Source: Hyaloperonospora brassicae (taxonomy: Eukaryota; Oomycota; Peronosporomycetes; Peronosporales; Peronosporaceae). From it: a DNA stretch of 64,000 bases. Positions 45,337 to 53,667 of this stretch are shown one piece after another. The stretch is taken from the NCBI GenBank assembly GCA_947650285.1, contig CANTFL010001472.1:18513-82512 (forward strand). The letters are read 5' to 3'. The notes under the pieces are model-generated. The model searched no databases, had not been told where the DNA came from, and saw only the letters and a list, made by a program, of their open reading frames with translations. The stretch's first letter is position 1. Each line of letters begins with the position of its first letter. The position numbers were made by a program, and so were the translations under genes.

Positions 45337-45498
45337 TTTCGACCTTTGGCAGCAGCCAAGGACGATGTAGAGTAGAAACGCTAAGAAGAAGGTAAAATGG
45401 AAAGTGAATTATCATCTACCTAGGTCCTTAGTTCGTCTTGTTTTACTACTCTAAGCCTATCGATAACGACTCTGCGTGTCAGTTGCAAAACGATCAGC
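45337..45498 (-). repeat. C1 3' LTR, distal part
   Basis: Opens TTTCGACCTTTGGCAGCAGC and matches 57756-57914. It is cut after TCAGC (45494-45498), the target of the G1 insertion; the LTR resumes at 53482. Confidence 0.9.
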
Positions 45499-45888
45499 TG
45501 TAACGGGGCACACCCTTGCGTAACTTAACGCAAGGGATTTGGGTGCCCCGACGGACGTACACGTGGCGAGCGAGGAAGCGTAGGTAGGGTAAAAGTAGAA
45601 CTGTTATATTAATAAATTAAGTCTTTAAACTACTGTCTCTTCGTTTGACTTAATTCAATTATACTAATATAACTGCATGTATGGTGACGTCTCGTCACCA
45701 CTCATTGCGCGCGTCTTGCGGCGATTGGTGGGTTGATATCATCACGATATCAACCAATGAACAGACCCTTCTGGTCGACCCTTCAATATCACCGCTTCGG
45801 TGATATTGTTTAAAGAATATCCATCTTTATATTCTTTATTGTCACTTTCCTTAAGTGACAATATTATGTAACGGGCTGCCCCGTTACA
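45499..45888 (-). repeat. G1 copy 2 3' LTR (390 bp)
   Basis: In plus orientation it runs TGTAACGGGGCACACC to GCTGCCCCGTTACA. The adjacent ACCCCCCCTT (45891-45900) is the purine tract on the element strand. Confidence 0.9.
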
Positions 45889-46018
45889 TCACCCCCCCTT
45901 AACTGATAGTCACCGTGTGACTATCGAAATATGGAGGCCACCCGTTGGCCACCATTGGGACAGGGAGTACTTGTTTGGTCCGTTCCACTCACTTTCCGCT
46001 TGACCTCGCATAGCTAAC

Positions 46019-47482
46019 ATGTCTATGCGAGGTGACTCAAGACCCACACAGCCTGGTGCTGTGCAAGCCTCTGCGGCAGACGCTTCGTCGTCTGCCGCCC
46101 CTTCTTCGCCTGCAGCAACAGGTGCTGCAGGTGCACGCGGTATCACGCCGCGTGCGTACGATGACCCCGATGTGGAGGTCATCTACTCTGGCGAGTCAGA
46201 CGTGTCTGACTCGGGCAATGCTCCAGAGGCGTCTCGCTCACCGGCGACGCCTCAGTATTCGCCAAGGCCACTGCCGAACGAACGGACTCGTGAGTTGCAA
46301 CACAGTCTGTTCGGCAGTGATGACGAATCTGATGATGAGTATGTTTGCTCATCACCGCAATCAGCTCGTGCTCCTTCGCACGAGCGACTTGACGATGGTG
46401 CAACCCATCGTCATACTGACAGCCGTGGTACCAACAAAGGTACCACTGTGAAGCGTGATGAGCTGAAGCCGTGGCGTTTGCCCGAACGGCTCATCAATAG
46501 CCTGTCTCACGAGACAGGCCAACACCATCGAATACCCTTATTCGATGCAACCGAGCTTCACGGCTTGAGTCCCAGCGCGAAGAACTTTCGCGCTGAAGAA
46601 GACTTTTATCTCGATGTCTTCCTTAGACATCGATGGTACAATAGCAACCAAAAGCGTGACAAAACATCGCTTTTGGCTGCGTGGAACGCGTTCGTCCAAA
46701 ACGTCAAGAATTTTGGACGAGAGGGGTGGCTCAAGAAACTTGAGGCAACACGCCTCAGGTTCGAACGGCGAACGCCAACCGGTGCTAGGTACCGGTTGCA
46801 TTGTTTATCGAGTGAGGCAGGCATTCCTTGCCTCACATGGGGAGACCCTTGTGCGAGTTGTGTTGACAACTCGCAGCGTGCACATAGGGATGTGTACTCC
46901 CTAAGTTCGCCCTGGGGAAGGGCACATCTCTCGGAGGAGATGCGTGACGCGATTGCAAACTTGCAATCCGTCTACAAGCGCCTAGGGCGCGTGTTTACCG
47001 ATGGGCCACAGGACTCATCGGATGGGTCTCGTCATATTGGCGGACGAGACCTTCAACATCCATTAACAGCTGAGAGCGGGGCTCCCAGCTGTTCCAAGAG
47101 GGTGGATACCCCCGCCACTGGACGAGGTAGCTCGTCCTTGATCCTGAATCGTCACGGTGATTCAAGATACGCTCCACTAGAAAGCGTTGATCACCGTGAG
47201 CATCCACCAAAGGATGTGGTGGAGGAGGAAAGACCTCCTCCAGAACCCCAGGCCCACCATCTCGACCCTTACGAGATGGATCGCGCAATCGATGAATTGC
47301 GCGATGACTTGAAGCACGAGCGCGACCGACGCTACGCTTTGACCGACACCGTGCGGAAGAACCGCAAGGATCACGAGGCTGATCGGGCGAGGGATCGCGC
47401 CGATTATGCCACGGCGCAGCTTCAGGTCGAGCGGGATGTCCGCTCCTTTTCGGCGAGCTGGCGACAGCTCGCGGAGAGATAA
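46019..47482 (+). CDS. G1 antisense ORF, 487 codons
   Basis: An open frame on the strand opposite gag-pol, from MSMRGDSRPTQPG at 46019 (130 bp inside the 3' LTR) to TAA at 47482. Residues 1-80 are Ala/Ser/Pro-rich with an acidic patch (DPDVEVIYSGESD). About 90-150 is an acidic/Ser segment that differs strongly from copy 1. About 150-320 is a nearly invariant core (FDATELHGLSPSAKNF, FYLDVFLRHRW) ending in a Cys cluster C-x8-C-x6-C-x2-C with a His 8 residues later. From about 410 it is a charged coiled coil (RAIDELRDDLKHERDRRYAL). The last third overlaps, in antisense, the DNA for the pol linker and chromodomain. A 1-bp deletion just before the end truncates a longer ancestral coiled coil that continues in the next frame to 47622. 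It matches no family I know. Transcription from the adjacent LTR in antisense is an inference. Confidence 0.7.
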   Translation: MSMRGDSRPTQPGAVQASAADASSSAAPSSPAATGAAGARGITPRAYDDPDVEVIYSGESDVSDSGNAPEASRSPATPQYSPRPLPNERTRELQHSLFGSDDESDDEYVCSSPQSARAPSHERLDDGATHRHTDSRGTNKGTTVKRDELKPWRLPERLINSLSHETGQHHRIPLFDATELHGLSPSAKNFRAEEDFYLDVFLRHRWYNSNQKRDKTSLLAAWNAFVQNVKNFGREGWLKKLEATRLRFERRTPTGARYRLHCLSSEAGIPCLTWGDPCASCVDNSQRAHRDVYSLSSPWGRAHLSEEMRDAIANLQSVYKRLGRVFTDGPQDSSDGSRHIGGRDLQHPLTAESGAPSCSKRVDTPATGRGSSSLILNRHGDSRYAPLESVDHREHPPKDVVEEERPPPEPQAHHLDPYEMDRAIDELRDDLKHERDRRYALTDTVRKNRKDHEADRARDRADYATAQLQVERDVRSFSASWRQLAER

Positions 47483-48226
47483 CTCGGTTGAATACCGAGG
47501 TATCATATCTGCGCGACCAGACGGATCGTCTGGAGCGCGAACGCAAGAACTTGATGGATGTTCTTGAACGTGGGGGCTATCTTCATCGGAAGAAGAAGGC
47601 TCGTACTGACAGTACGACCTAAGCCTCCCCACGTAAAACGTAGGATGCGTGCGCATCCTACGTGGCAATTCGAGTGTGTATGCATTGCCCTTGCGATGCA
47701 ACACTCGAAATGGCCCAATGTATTTCGGCAGTAGTTTACTACTGCCGACACTAGTGACTGCATGTCCAGGTAGGTTTACCGTAGACAGTAGTACTAGGTC
47801 ATTAACCTTAAATGAAAGAACATTTGCTCTTCCATTCTTGTCTGCGTTCCGTTTCTGACGGTCCACCGCATTTGCGATGGAGTCCTGAACGAAACGGACT
47901 ACCGCTTCTCGAGTCAGCAGGAAGTTCTCTGCTGACTCTTTGTTTTGTTTAGCAGTGCGCTGCGTGCGCACTGCTAAGAGATTGCTCTCTTCTTCAGCGA
48001 GGTTGTCTTCTTCCTCGCTGGCATAATCGTTGGCGATGCTGAATATACCAGCATCGTCATCATCATCCGAATCAATAATAGCGTCTTCGCTATTATTGAG
48101 ATGATCTTCTTCATCGATGTCGACTTGATCGACATCGGCATCATACGTGACGACGTTTGCGTCGACACGTGATGAGCAAGAGCCAAAACGGTTTTTGCTC
48201 GAGCGAGTCCCTCCCCCCTTATCCAA
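46995..48226 (-). pseudogene. G1 copy 2 integrase C-terminus and chromodomain, frameshifted
   Basis: Downstream part of pol that is out of frame with the main pol frame. From 48226 leftward there is an acidic insert (DADVDQVDIDEEDH, DSDDDDDAGIFS), then DRQKRNADKNGRANVLSFK, the GPF module (KYIGPFRVL) and a Ser/Pro-rich linker. A 1-bp deletion near 47452, relative to copy 1, shifts frame before the chromodomain (FLVERIL ... [17 protein letters not shown]), which is read in 47546-46995. The chromodomain is expected to steer integration toward particular histone marks. Entry into this segment from pol fails at a run of six G (48213-48218 on the element strand). Confidence 0.75.
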
Positions 48227-51200
48227 GAGTCACACTCTAGAAGGGTGGGCACACGTGGATGGCGTAGGCCATTCACGTAAAACGGTGTGTGCTGTGTTGA
48301 AGCATGCACCGAATTATTGATGGCGAATTCCACCATGGGTAGGAATTCGCTCCAACTCGGAAACGAGTGGACATATCCTCGAAGAATCTCTTCGAGGACA
48401 CGGTTCGCACGTTCCGTCTGACCATCTGTTTCTGGATGGTCAGAAGTGGACATCTTCAATCGTGTTCCGAGAGTACGGAACACGTTTTGCCAAAATTCCG
48501 CCGTGAACCGAGGGTCACGGTCGGATACGAGTTCACGGGGTAACCCGTGGAGTCTAAAGACCGTGTCTAGAAAGACACGAGCACAACCTTGAGCCTTGAT
48601 TGACTCAGGGACAGCAGCAAGATGGACCATCTTGCTGAATCGGTCTACAAACACAAGAATACCATTATTCTTGTGAGCGTCTTCGGGAAACCCGAAGACG
48701 AAGTCCATTGAAACGGACTGCCAGCACTCTGTCGGAACAGGCAGAGGCTGCAATGGCGCACGGGATGAAGGACTAGGCTTCACCCGTTGACATACTTCGC
48801 AAGCACGGATGTACTTGCGAACAAACTGATACTGGCGGGGCCAGTAAAAGTCGCGACTTACCGTGAGGTAAGTCTTTTCTCTACCACGATGGCCGCTTGT
48901 TGGGGCATCGTGACACTCATACATGATGCGCAATCGCAAATCATGATGAGCGGGTACGACGACACGAGGCGTGTCGTCGGCAACAGCTGTATAGTACAGC
49001 AATCCGTTGCGTGTACTATACCGATCCGATGAGGATCGGTACAAAGCCGGTAAATCCCTCATGGATTTACTGGATGGATTCACCAGATGATCCATCAATC
49101 GCAGAAGATCCTTATCTTCCGCGTATGCCTTTCTTACGTCGTCAAGTAAACTTGACGACGGGACACTGACTGACAGTGTCGCAACAGTGGGCTTGTCCTC
49201 ACTGTTGGATTGCGCGTCCGGCTCGAAATCGGGCCGGCGCGAAAGAGCATCCGCGACGACATTGAGTCGTCCCGGTTTATACTCCACGGAGAAGTTATAC
49301 TCCGCGAAGAAAGACAGCCACCTCGCCATTCTTTGCGAGAGGTGTGGGCTGTTTACGGCCGTGCGTAATGACGCATGGTCCGTGTAGACTACAAACGGTC
49401 TATCTCCCAAGAGATAGACGCGAAATTTAGCCAGTGCGTATTTCATGGCAAGGAGTTCCTTGTCATGCACTGGGTAATTACGCTCAGCTGCTTGCAGCTG
49501 ACGCGATTGATAACAGATGACGCGCTCCGCGCCATCTGCATCGAACTGCATTAACGCACAGCCGATTGCGAAATCGCTGGCGTCACAGACCACATGAAAT
49601 GGTCTGTCCTGATCTGCAATCGCCAAGATCGGCGATTGCATCAAGCTTTGCTTGATACCTTCAAAGGAACGCTGGCACTCAGCGTTCCATGACCACTTGA
49701 CATTTTTCTTGAGCAAGCAAGAAAGATGTACCGTCATCTCGGCGTAGTTGCGCGAGTACTTGTGCAAGTACGCCGCAAGACCAAGGAACTTTCGAAGTCC
49801 CTTGACATCGACTGGCACTGGCCAGTCGGTGATCGCCTTGATCTTTTCGGGATCAGGGCGTACGCCGTGTTTCCCCACGATGCACCCAAGAAGTGGTATT
49901 TCGCTAGCCGCGAATATACACTTCTTGAGGTTGGCGTACAACTTATGCTTGCGCATAAGTTGAAGAACCTGACGAACGTGAGTTCTGTGAACTTCAACGT
50001 CCGTCTTCCCGTCCATAGCCCGGCTATGGACGAACACATCGTCGAAGTAACTCGGTGCGAAGTCTCGCACCGGTCTCAACAGATTTGTTACACATCTGTT
50101 GAATGTTGCAGGGGCATTACTCAGCCCCTGTGGCATCACTAGCCACTCCCACAGCATCCCGCTGGGGGTACTCACTGCTGTGAACGGGACGTCCCGTTCA
50201 CGCATCAGGATCTGATAGAATCCATCCATCAGATCCATGGACGAAAAGATGGTACTCTTTGACATACCATCTATGATTACGTCCTTCCTTGGTATCGGCG
50301 TCTGAGCCGGTACCGTTGCAGCATTCAACTTGTTGAATGCGTGCACTATCCGCCACCCTCCTGTGGCCTTTCGCACACAGAAGGTCGGAGAGCTGTGAGG
50401 GGATGTTGATTCCCTCACATGGCCCGCTGCTAAGCGATCGGCAAAGAACTTGTCGATCGCTATCACTTGTTCACGAGGCAGTGGCCACTGCTTCATGACA
50501 CAGTATTTCGAGCCCGGTTTGAGCTCGATCTCGTGTCGAGTGCCTTTGTCCTTAGGCAACTCGCAAGGTACGGATTCAGGGAACACATCCCTGAATTCGA
50601 TCAAATCCTTATACAAAGGATTTGCCTGAAGTGACTCCCAGGATTGGGACGCGTATCGCTCAATCCGAGTCTTCTCATCGAGGACACTTTCGTCCATCGA
50701 TGAGCTGCTGAGAACCCGTTCGTTCTCAGCAAATACTGTTGCCGACCGAATGTCGGTCACATACTCGTCCTCTGTGACGAGTACGCAGATCTGCTTGACT
50801 TTGCCACTACGCAGATCACGCAAGAACCGTTTCGGTTCTAGCGTTGGCAACTGAGTTATCTCCGAAGTCAACTTCGGAGGCACAATCAGATCAAGCGTAT
50901 AAGCGCCTACGCTTGATCCGTCATTAACCAAGACGTTCAACGTCTCGGTTTCTTCCTGGGATCTTGCTTCCACAGGTTGCTGAGGGCCTGATCCCTCAGC
51001 AAGCAACTCTTGAGGAACTCCTTCCTCAAGTACGTGGGGACTTATTCCCTCGACGTCTTCCGACTGTGGCTGTGCAACCACAGTCAGGAACCGATCCTCT
51101 ACGGTCGACTCTCCAGTCGACCTAGGATTTTCATGTTGCCCCTTGGGGGCAACAGATTTATTTCTTCTAAGATGCTGCCCGCTAGGCATGCATCCATGTC

Positions 51201-51837
51201 CCGGTCCACTCGACTTATTCGAGTGGTGGACCTTCGGCGCAGCCTGTACTTCTGTACAGCCGCCGGGAGCTTGCTCCACAGTGTAGTGATCAACTACACT
51301 GTGATCTTGTGCAGTCGTGCTAACGACCGTACCGCAAGTGAGGCCATCGCACTCACTCGCAGAACATCCACACGCTTGTGGACGCTCCAAGATGTTCATC
51401 AGATGGCCATCTGATGAACAAGCAGCAGGCATCTTCACGGATCGATGCTGCCAGCTCACCCTTGGCTCGTATTTTCTGAGCCAAGGTAATCCCAGGATGA
51501 CATCAAATTTGTCATCCAGATCTAGTACGATGAAATCATCATCGTACTGCTCGCCCTCTAACGTGTAGTGGATTCCTACTACACGTTTCTCAACGGTTAT
51601 CGATGCGCCTGTTGCAAGGCGCACCGTCATCCTTGTGAGGGGAATGTCGCGCTCAACGAACTTGAGCCTACGACCCTCTAGTGACTGGCGACGAACAAAG
51701 TTGTTCGACGCCCCACAGTCTACTAGGGCACGAAGCGACAAGTCATTTGTCGCTTCCAACTTCAAGGTGATGAGCGAAACATCATCACCAGGTGCAGAGA
51801 CACACAATGATTGTGTATCTGGAGCAACTTTCGTCAA
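47974..51837 (-). CDS. G1 copy 2 pol: protease, RT, RNase H, integrase
   Basis: 1287 codons open (the frame is open upstream to the frameshift site at 51903-51909). Protease: DCGASNNF at about residue 40, with Cys in place of the usual Ser/Thr of D-S/T-G, and ILGLPWL at about 113. RT: KYCVMKQWPLPREQ, then YFDDVFVHSRA at about 597. RNase H: VVCDASDFAIG and TDHASLRTA. Integrase: zinc region with CHDAPTSGHRGREKT and CEVCQ at about 970-1020, core Asp in SDRDPRF at about 1105 and Glu in TDGQTERANRVLEE at about 1147. Catalytic residues look intact. The last 80 codons after DSWIRGEGLA are out of the true frame because of the G-run. Pol is made as Gag-Pol by -1 shifting. Confidence 0.9.
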   Translation of the reverse strand: MTKVAPDTQSLCVSAPGDDVSLITLKLEATNDLSLRALVDCGASNNFVRRQSLEGRRLKFVERDIPLTRMTVRLATGASITVEKRVVGIHYTLEGEQYDDDFIVLDLDDKFDVILGLPWLRKYEPRVSWQHRSVKMPAACSSDGHLMNILERPQACGCSASECDGLTCGTVVSTTAQDHSVVDHYTVEQAPGGCTEVQAAPKVHHSNKSSGPGHGCMPSGQHLRRNKSVAPKGQHENPRSTGESTVEDRFLTVVAQPQSEDVEGISPHVLEEGVPQELLAEGSGPQQPVEARSQEETETLNVLVNDGSSVGAYTLDLIVPPKLTSEITQLPTLEPKRFLRDLRSGKVKQICVLVTEDEYVTDIRSATVFAENERVLSSSSMDESVLDEKTRIERYASQSWESLQANPLYKDLIEFRDVFPESVPCELPKDKGTRHEIELKPGSKYCVMKQWPLPREQVIAIDKFFADRLAAGHVRESTSPHSSPTFCVRKATGGWRIVHAFNKLNAATVPAQTPIPRKDVIIDGMSKSTIFSSMDLMDGFYQILMRERDVPFTAVSTPSGMLWEWLVMPQGLSNAPATFNRCVTNLLRPVRDFAPSYFDDVFVHSRAMDGKTDVEVHRTHVRQVLQLMRKHKLYANLKKCIFAASEIPLLGCIVGKHGVRPDPEKIKAITDWPVPVDVKGLRKFLGLAAYLHKYSRNYAEMTVHLSCLLKKNVKWSWNAECQRSFEGIKQSLMQSPILAIADQDRPFHVVCDASDFAIGCALMQFDADGAERVICYQSRQLQAAERNYPVHDKELLAMKYALAKFRVYLLGDRPFVVYTDHASLRTAVNSPHLSQRMARWLSFFAEYNFSVEYKPGRLNVVADALSRRPDFEPDAQSNSEDKPTVATLSVSVPSSSLLDDVRKAYAEDKDLLRLMDHLVNPSSKSMRDLPALYRSSSDRYSTRNGLLYYTAVADDTPRVVVPAHHDLRLRIMYECHDAPTSGHRGREKTYLTVSRDFYWPRQYQFVRKYIRACEVCQRVKPSPSSRAPLQPLPVPTECWQSVSMDFVFGFPEDAHKNNGILVFVDRFSKMVHLAAVPESIKAQGCARVFLDTVFRLHGLPRELVSDRDPRFTAEFWQNVFRTLGTRLKMSTSDHPETDGQTERANRVLEEILRGYVHSFPSWSEFLPMVEFAINNSVHASTQHTPFYVNGLRHPRVPTLLECDSWIRGEGLARAKTVLALAHHVSTQTSSRMMPMSIKSTSMKKIISIIAKTLLLIRMMMTMLVYSASPTIMPARKKTTSLKKRAIS

Positions 51838-51869
51838 GAGGTTTGCAAATTCTCTTGAGGTTGCTGGAT

Positions 51870-51909
51870 CAGTAGGGCGCTCCGCCCCTACTGACCCCGA
51901 CCATTTTTT
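51870..51909 (-). promoter_or_regulatory. G1 copy 2 gag-pol frameshift signal
   Basis: On the element strand A AAA AAT (51909-51903), a 9-nt spacer and a hairpin (51893-51870) with the gag stop in its 5' arm. It is identical to copy 1 apart from one spacer base. Confidence 0.75.
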
Positions 51910-53042
51910 GATGGCCCGTCTCGCTGTTGCGGCTTCGCAACAGCGCTGGACCCACGCCCATTGCCCTTTCTAACGAATGGTCGTCCATTTCGCTCAGTAC
52001 TGTTTGGTACTGGGCGCGGAGCACTACACTCGTATGCGTAGTGCCCTAACTTCTGACAGCGATTGCACCTCTGCAATCGCTTGTTGCTTGTAGAGCGAGG
52101 TCTCTCGCTCTCAACATAACAGAGGTCCATTGGTTCTGGACCTCCGATCTCTTGTCGTCTCGGTGGACGGTAAGAGTTTGAGCTAGCATGAGCCTGTCTC
52201 ATGCTAAAGTCTTCCTGTTCCGCGGCTGATATCGCTTCTTCAAGCGTATTCAGCTCAAGGCGGAACAGGTGGCTCCTGACGGGCCCTTCTGCGAGCCCTT
52301 GCATGAACACCGTAATCAACGTGTGTTCATGAACTGGGTTTGCAGTTATACTACTCGCAAGGAGTCGTATATGTTGTGCGTAAGCGTGCACATCACGCTT
52401 ACCCTGCTTGAGTTTCAGGAGCTCTGAACGAGCCCTGAACTCAGCACGTGGCGGCTCAAACGTTTGTCTGAGCCGGGACTTGAAGTCATCTAGCGACCTA
52501 AACACATTTGGGTCGCTACTCTCGAGTCCCAGGGACCAAGTTTTGGCACGCCCTGCCAAGTGGGTCTGAGCAAATGTGAGTTTCATTTGCTCATCTTCGA
52601 CGCGACGAGCCCTTAGGGCTCTGTCGAGTTCGACAAACCATAGTAACAGGGAGTCCTCCGGGACTCCACTGTACTTGGAGATGTCGACTTTCATCACTTC
52701 GGGACGACGCGCATGCGCCGTCCCGCCCACAGCAGCATGGAATTGCTGCTGTCTCAACAGCTCCGTCTGTTGAGCACCGAGTTCTCTCAACTGCTCGGCC
52801 TGTTGAGAGCCTTGCTGGTGAAGCAAGGCTACTTTCTCCCTCTCGAGAGCAAGTTCATTGTGAATGAACTTGGCGATAGCAGCATGTTGTTGGTCTCTGT
52901 CTAGAGACTCCAACATGGTGCTGACGACGAGTTCGCCTACGGTAGAACTCATTCGTTCTACCGCACCCCATTCGATGTCACTCAAATGGGTAAACCCTTC
53001 ACGCGTGGCGTGAAAGGTGTCTTCTTCATCCAACATGTTCAT
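51888..53042 (-). CDS. G1 copy 2 gag
   Basis: 384 codons, same start (MNMLDEEDTFHATREG) and length as copy 1, with only scattered residue differences. Zinc knuckle CNRCQKLGHYAYEC near residues 325-340. It ends at TAG in the frameshift hairpin, with pol in -1. With the intact pol core this should be a particle-forming copy. Confidence 0.95.
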   Translation of the reverse strand: MNMLDEEDTFHATREGFTHLSDIEWGAVERMSSTVGELVVSTMLESLDRDQQHAAIAKFIHNELALEREKVALLHQQGSQQAEQLRELGAQQTELLRQQQFHAAVGGTAHARRPEVMKVDISKYSGVPEDSLLLWFVELDRALRARRVEDEQMKLTFAQTHLAGRAKTWSLGLESSDPNVFRSLDDFKSRLRQTFEPPRAEFRARSELLKLKQGKRDVHAYAQHIRLLASSITANPVHEHTLITVFMQGLAEGPVRSHLFRLELNTLEEAISAAEQEDFSMRQAHASSNSYRPPRRQEIGGPEPMDLCYVESERPRSTSNKRLQRCNRCQKLGHYAYECSAPRPVPNSTERNGRPFVRKGNGRGSSAVAKPQQRDGPSKNGRGQ

Positions 53043-53075
53043 GTTGGATGATGTGGTCCTTGGAAGGACTACAAA

Positions 53076-53084
53076 GTGCTACCA
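53076..53084 (-). promoter_or_regulatory. G1 copy 2 primer-binding site
   Basis: TGGTAGCAC on the element strand, 2 nt from the LTR. Confidence 0.7.
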
Positions 53085-53086
53085 GG

Positions 53087-53476
53087 TGTAACGGGGCACA
53101 CCCTTGCGTAACTTAACGCAAGGGATTTGGGTGCCCCGACGGACGTACACGTGGCGAGCGAGGAAGCGTAGGTAGGGTAAAAGTAGAACTGTTATATTAA
53201 TAAATTAAGTCTTTAAACTACTGTCTCTTCGTTTGACTTAATTCAATTATACTAATATAACTGCATGTATGGTGACGTCTCGTCACCACTCATTGCGCGC
53301 GTCTTGCGGCGATTGGTGGGTTGATATCATCACGATATCAACCAATGAACAGACCCTTCTGGTCGACCCTTCAATATCACCGCTTCGGTGATATTGTTTA
53401 AAGAATATCCATCTTTATATTCTTTATTGTCACTTTCCTTAAGTGACAATATTATGTAACGGGCTGCCCCGTTACA
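53087..53476 (-). repeat. G1 copy 2 5' LTR (390 bp)
   Basis: Reads the same as 45499-45888 throughout by eye. Followed by TCAGC, the target duplication. Confidence 0.9.
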
Positions 53477-53481
53477 TCAGC

Positions 53482-53563
53482 CGTTCCCATCGTTACACAC
53501 GAATCATGCAGTTTCGTCCTTGCTATGTGGTCACTAGTACCCCATACAACAACATTACCAATA
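53482..53563 (-). repeat. C1 3' LTR, proximal part
   Basis: Completes the C1 3' LTR after the G1 insertion (CGTTCCCATCG ... ATTACCAATA). CTCCCCCTC (53564-53572) next to it is the purine tract GAGGGGGAG on the element strand. Confidence 0.9.
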
Positions 53564-53667
53564 CTCCCCCTCGACTAGAAGCCTCTGATCTTGGCTTTGT
53601 CCACCAGCATCTCGAGCTTCTTCGTCGAAATTGGTTTGGTTAGGAAATTGGCTAGCTGTGACTTGGT

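Larger units (their letters stand above)
45499..53476 (-). mobile_element. Ty3/Gypsy element G1, copy 2 (7.98 kb, young)
   Basis: LTRs 45499-45888 and 53087-53476 look identical. The target duplication TCAGC is perfect (45494-45498 and 53477-53481), and the empty site survives in the other C1 LTR (57914-57918). Gag, protease, RT, RNase H and integrase core are all open. Two small indels affect the integrase C-terminus and chromodomain. The antisense frame is open over 487 codons. This is a recent insertion. Confidence 0.95.

Noticed and set aside
51010..51414. 134-codon frame opposite G1 pol
   Set aside because: Antisense shadow of the protease region. Unlike the 3' antisense ORF it has no copy-independent support, no protein-like motifs and lies wholly inside pol.
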